A DNA stretch of 9,524 bases from an uncultured bacterium (GTDB lineage Bacteria > Verrucomicrobiota > Kiritimatiellia > CAIKKV01), in the NCBI GenBank assembly GCA_903828035.1, contig CAIKKV010000386.1:1-9524 (forward strand), read 5' to 3'. The translations under genes and the position numbers were made by a program. The notes under the pieces are model-generated. The model was not told the origin of the DNA. It made no database searches and worked only from the letters and a program-made list of their open reading frames with translations. Of the stretch, positions 8,842-9,524 are shown in pieces. Positions within the stretch are counted from its first letter, which is position 1. Each line of letters begins with the position of its first letter.

Positions 8842-8870
8842 TTCTTAATATATTTATTGACCTTCTTAAT
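8842..8870. repeat. TTCTTAAT direct repeats spaced 21 bp upstream of the antiporter gene
   Basis: TTCTTAAT occurs at 8842-8849 and again at 8863-8870, exactly 21 bp apart, about two helical turns. A partial third copy (TTCTTAT) starts at 8870. Beside them are TTGACC at 8857-8862 and TATACT at 8874-8879, which look like promoter hexamers but are only 11 bp apart and so do not form a normal pair. The layout suits tandem binding of a regulator on the same face of the DNA; this is inference. Confidence 0.35.
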
Positions 8871-8937
8871 TCTTATACTGACCTCATCTTATGTATTCTA
8901 AACAACTATCAAATTATTGAGCTGATAATAGGACGCC

Positions 8938-9524
8938 ATGAGCTATCTAAAATATCTGCTGATATTCATCCCCTTGACCATTCTCGGCCATTTTTCCGAG
9001 TGGAGCGAATCGGTTATGTTTTTCATGAGTTGCCTGGCCATCGTTCCCTTGGCTGGCTATCTGGGTGTGGCCACCGAGGAACTCGCTGTTTACACAGGCC
9101 CGAAAATGGGCGGCTTTCTAAACGCCACATTCGGAAATGCGACCGAAATGATCATCGCATTTTTCGCGCTTAAAGCCGGGCTTTTTGACGTCGTCAAAGC
9201 ATCATTGGCCGGCTCCGTTCTGGGAAACATCCTATTTGTGCTCGGATTTAGCATTTTCCTGGGCGGGTTAAAGCACAAAGAACTTCATTTTGATGCGCAA
9301 CTGGGAAAATTTACAGCAACGATGCTCATGTTTGCCATGGTCGGCTTAGCCATTCCCGCTGTATTCACCTATTCCATTCCAGATGGGCTGCTTTCTTCCA
9401 AACATGAACTGTTCAGCGCCATTGTTGCTGCCATCCTCTTGATTATTTACGTGCTTGGACTATTATACTCCTTTCGAAATCACGCCGACTTATATGGCGT
9501 CGAGCATGCCGAAGAGATGAACGC
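8938..9524 (+). CDS. cax: CaxA-type Ca2+/H+ antiporter, N-terminal half only (3' end beyond window)
   Basis: The 195 visible residues match the start of calcium/proton exchangers, inner-membrane proteins that expel Ca2+ in exchange for H+. The signature of the first alpha-repeat is GFLNATFGNATEMIIAFFALKAG at 59-81, where Asn67 and Glu70 of the GNATE core form the ion site in the family. It continues into ASLAGSVLGNILFVLG at 88-103. About six membrane segments can be drawn: 4-18, 25-44, 56-78, 88-110, 124-145 and 157-178. The matching second alpha-repeat lies past the window end; family members are about 350-400 residues. The ATG at 8938 has AGGA at 8930-8933, four bases upstream. It is transcribed away from the glycan operon. 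Its GC content is much lower than that of the other genes (about 37-50% in sampled lines), which could mean later acquisition or simply AT-rich membrane-protein codons. Confidence 0.93.
   Translation, partial: MSYLKYLLIFIPLTILGHFSEWSESVMFFMSCLAIVPLAGYLGVATEELAVYTGPKMGGFLNATFGNATEMIIAFFALKAGLFDVVKASLAGSVLGNILFVLGFSIFLGGLKHKELHFDAQLGKFTATMLMFAMVGLAIPAVFTYSIPDGLLSSKHELFSAIVAAILLIIYVLGLLYSFRNHADLYGVEHAEEMN

Noticed and set aside
8857..8879. TTGACC and TATACT as a promoter pair for the antiporter gene
   Set aside because: The spacer is only 11 bp, too short for a sigma70 promoter.
8907..8927. Small inverted repeat TATCA...TGATA just upstream of the antiporter ATG
   Set aside because: Five base pairs with an 11-base loop in AT-rich DNA is expected by chance.

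Overview
The window reads as a stretch of bacterial chromosome with dense coding, tight operons and Shine-Dalgarno starts. It holds two housekeeping genes, one tRNA, a two-gene carbohydrate-related operon and the start of a cation transporter. I see no insertion sequence, phage gene, integrase, CRISPR array or toxin/defence gene. A large secreted GH123/DUF4091-type protein with a CBM9-like tail, next to an unusual glycosidase-like protein and a trypanosome/plant-type phosphofructokinase, is typical of the PVC superphylum (Kiritimatiellota, Lentisphaerota, Verrucomicrobiota). That assignment is inference from gene style; no phylogenetic marker here settles it.

Layout from left to right. (1) Positions 1-1566, minus: glutaminyl-tRNA synthetase, cut at its C-terminus by the window edge. 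(2) 1582-2946, minus: ATP-type 6-phosphofructokinase ending 15 bp before glnS, so pfk-glnS is probably one transcript. (3) 2947-3268: a candidate pfk promoter, a small hairpin, a complete tRNA-Glu(CTC) with encoded CCA, a very good promoter for that tRNA, and an intrinsic terminator for the gene to the right. (4) 3269-6529, minus: a secreted 1086-residue GH123-like protein with a C-terminal CBM9-like domain. (5) 6537-8696, minus: a 719-residue glycosidase-like protein (probable TIM barrel plus amidotransferase-like domain), separated from (4) by only 7 bp. (6) 8697-8937: an AT-rich divergent intergenic region with short direct repeats. (7) 8938 to the end, plus: the N-terminal half of a CaxA-type Ca2+/H+ antiporter.

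How the genes work together. The two carbohydrate proteins form a translationally coupled operon. The upstream protein has no visible export signal, while the downstream one starts with a signal peptide, so one product probably acts inside the cell and the other outside on a glycan, possibly one containing N-acetylhexosamine if the GH123 relationship holds for substrate. The pfk gene serves glycolysis and glnS serves translation; their pairing with tRNA-Glu may be simple adjacency.

Base composition falls steeply across the window: about 74% GC in the first 180 bases by hand count, about 60% in pfk, and roughly 37-50% in sampled lines of the antiporter gene. The most checkable oddities are the G1-U72 pair in tRNA-Glu, the mixed ATP/PPi signature of the phosphofructokinase, and the two-gene glycan operon with its unassigned domains. 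I did not find a clear new multi-gene system.
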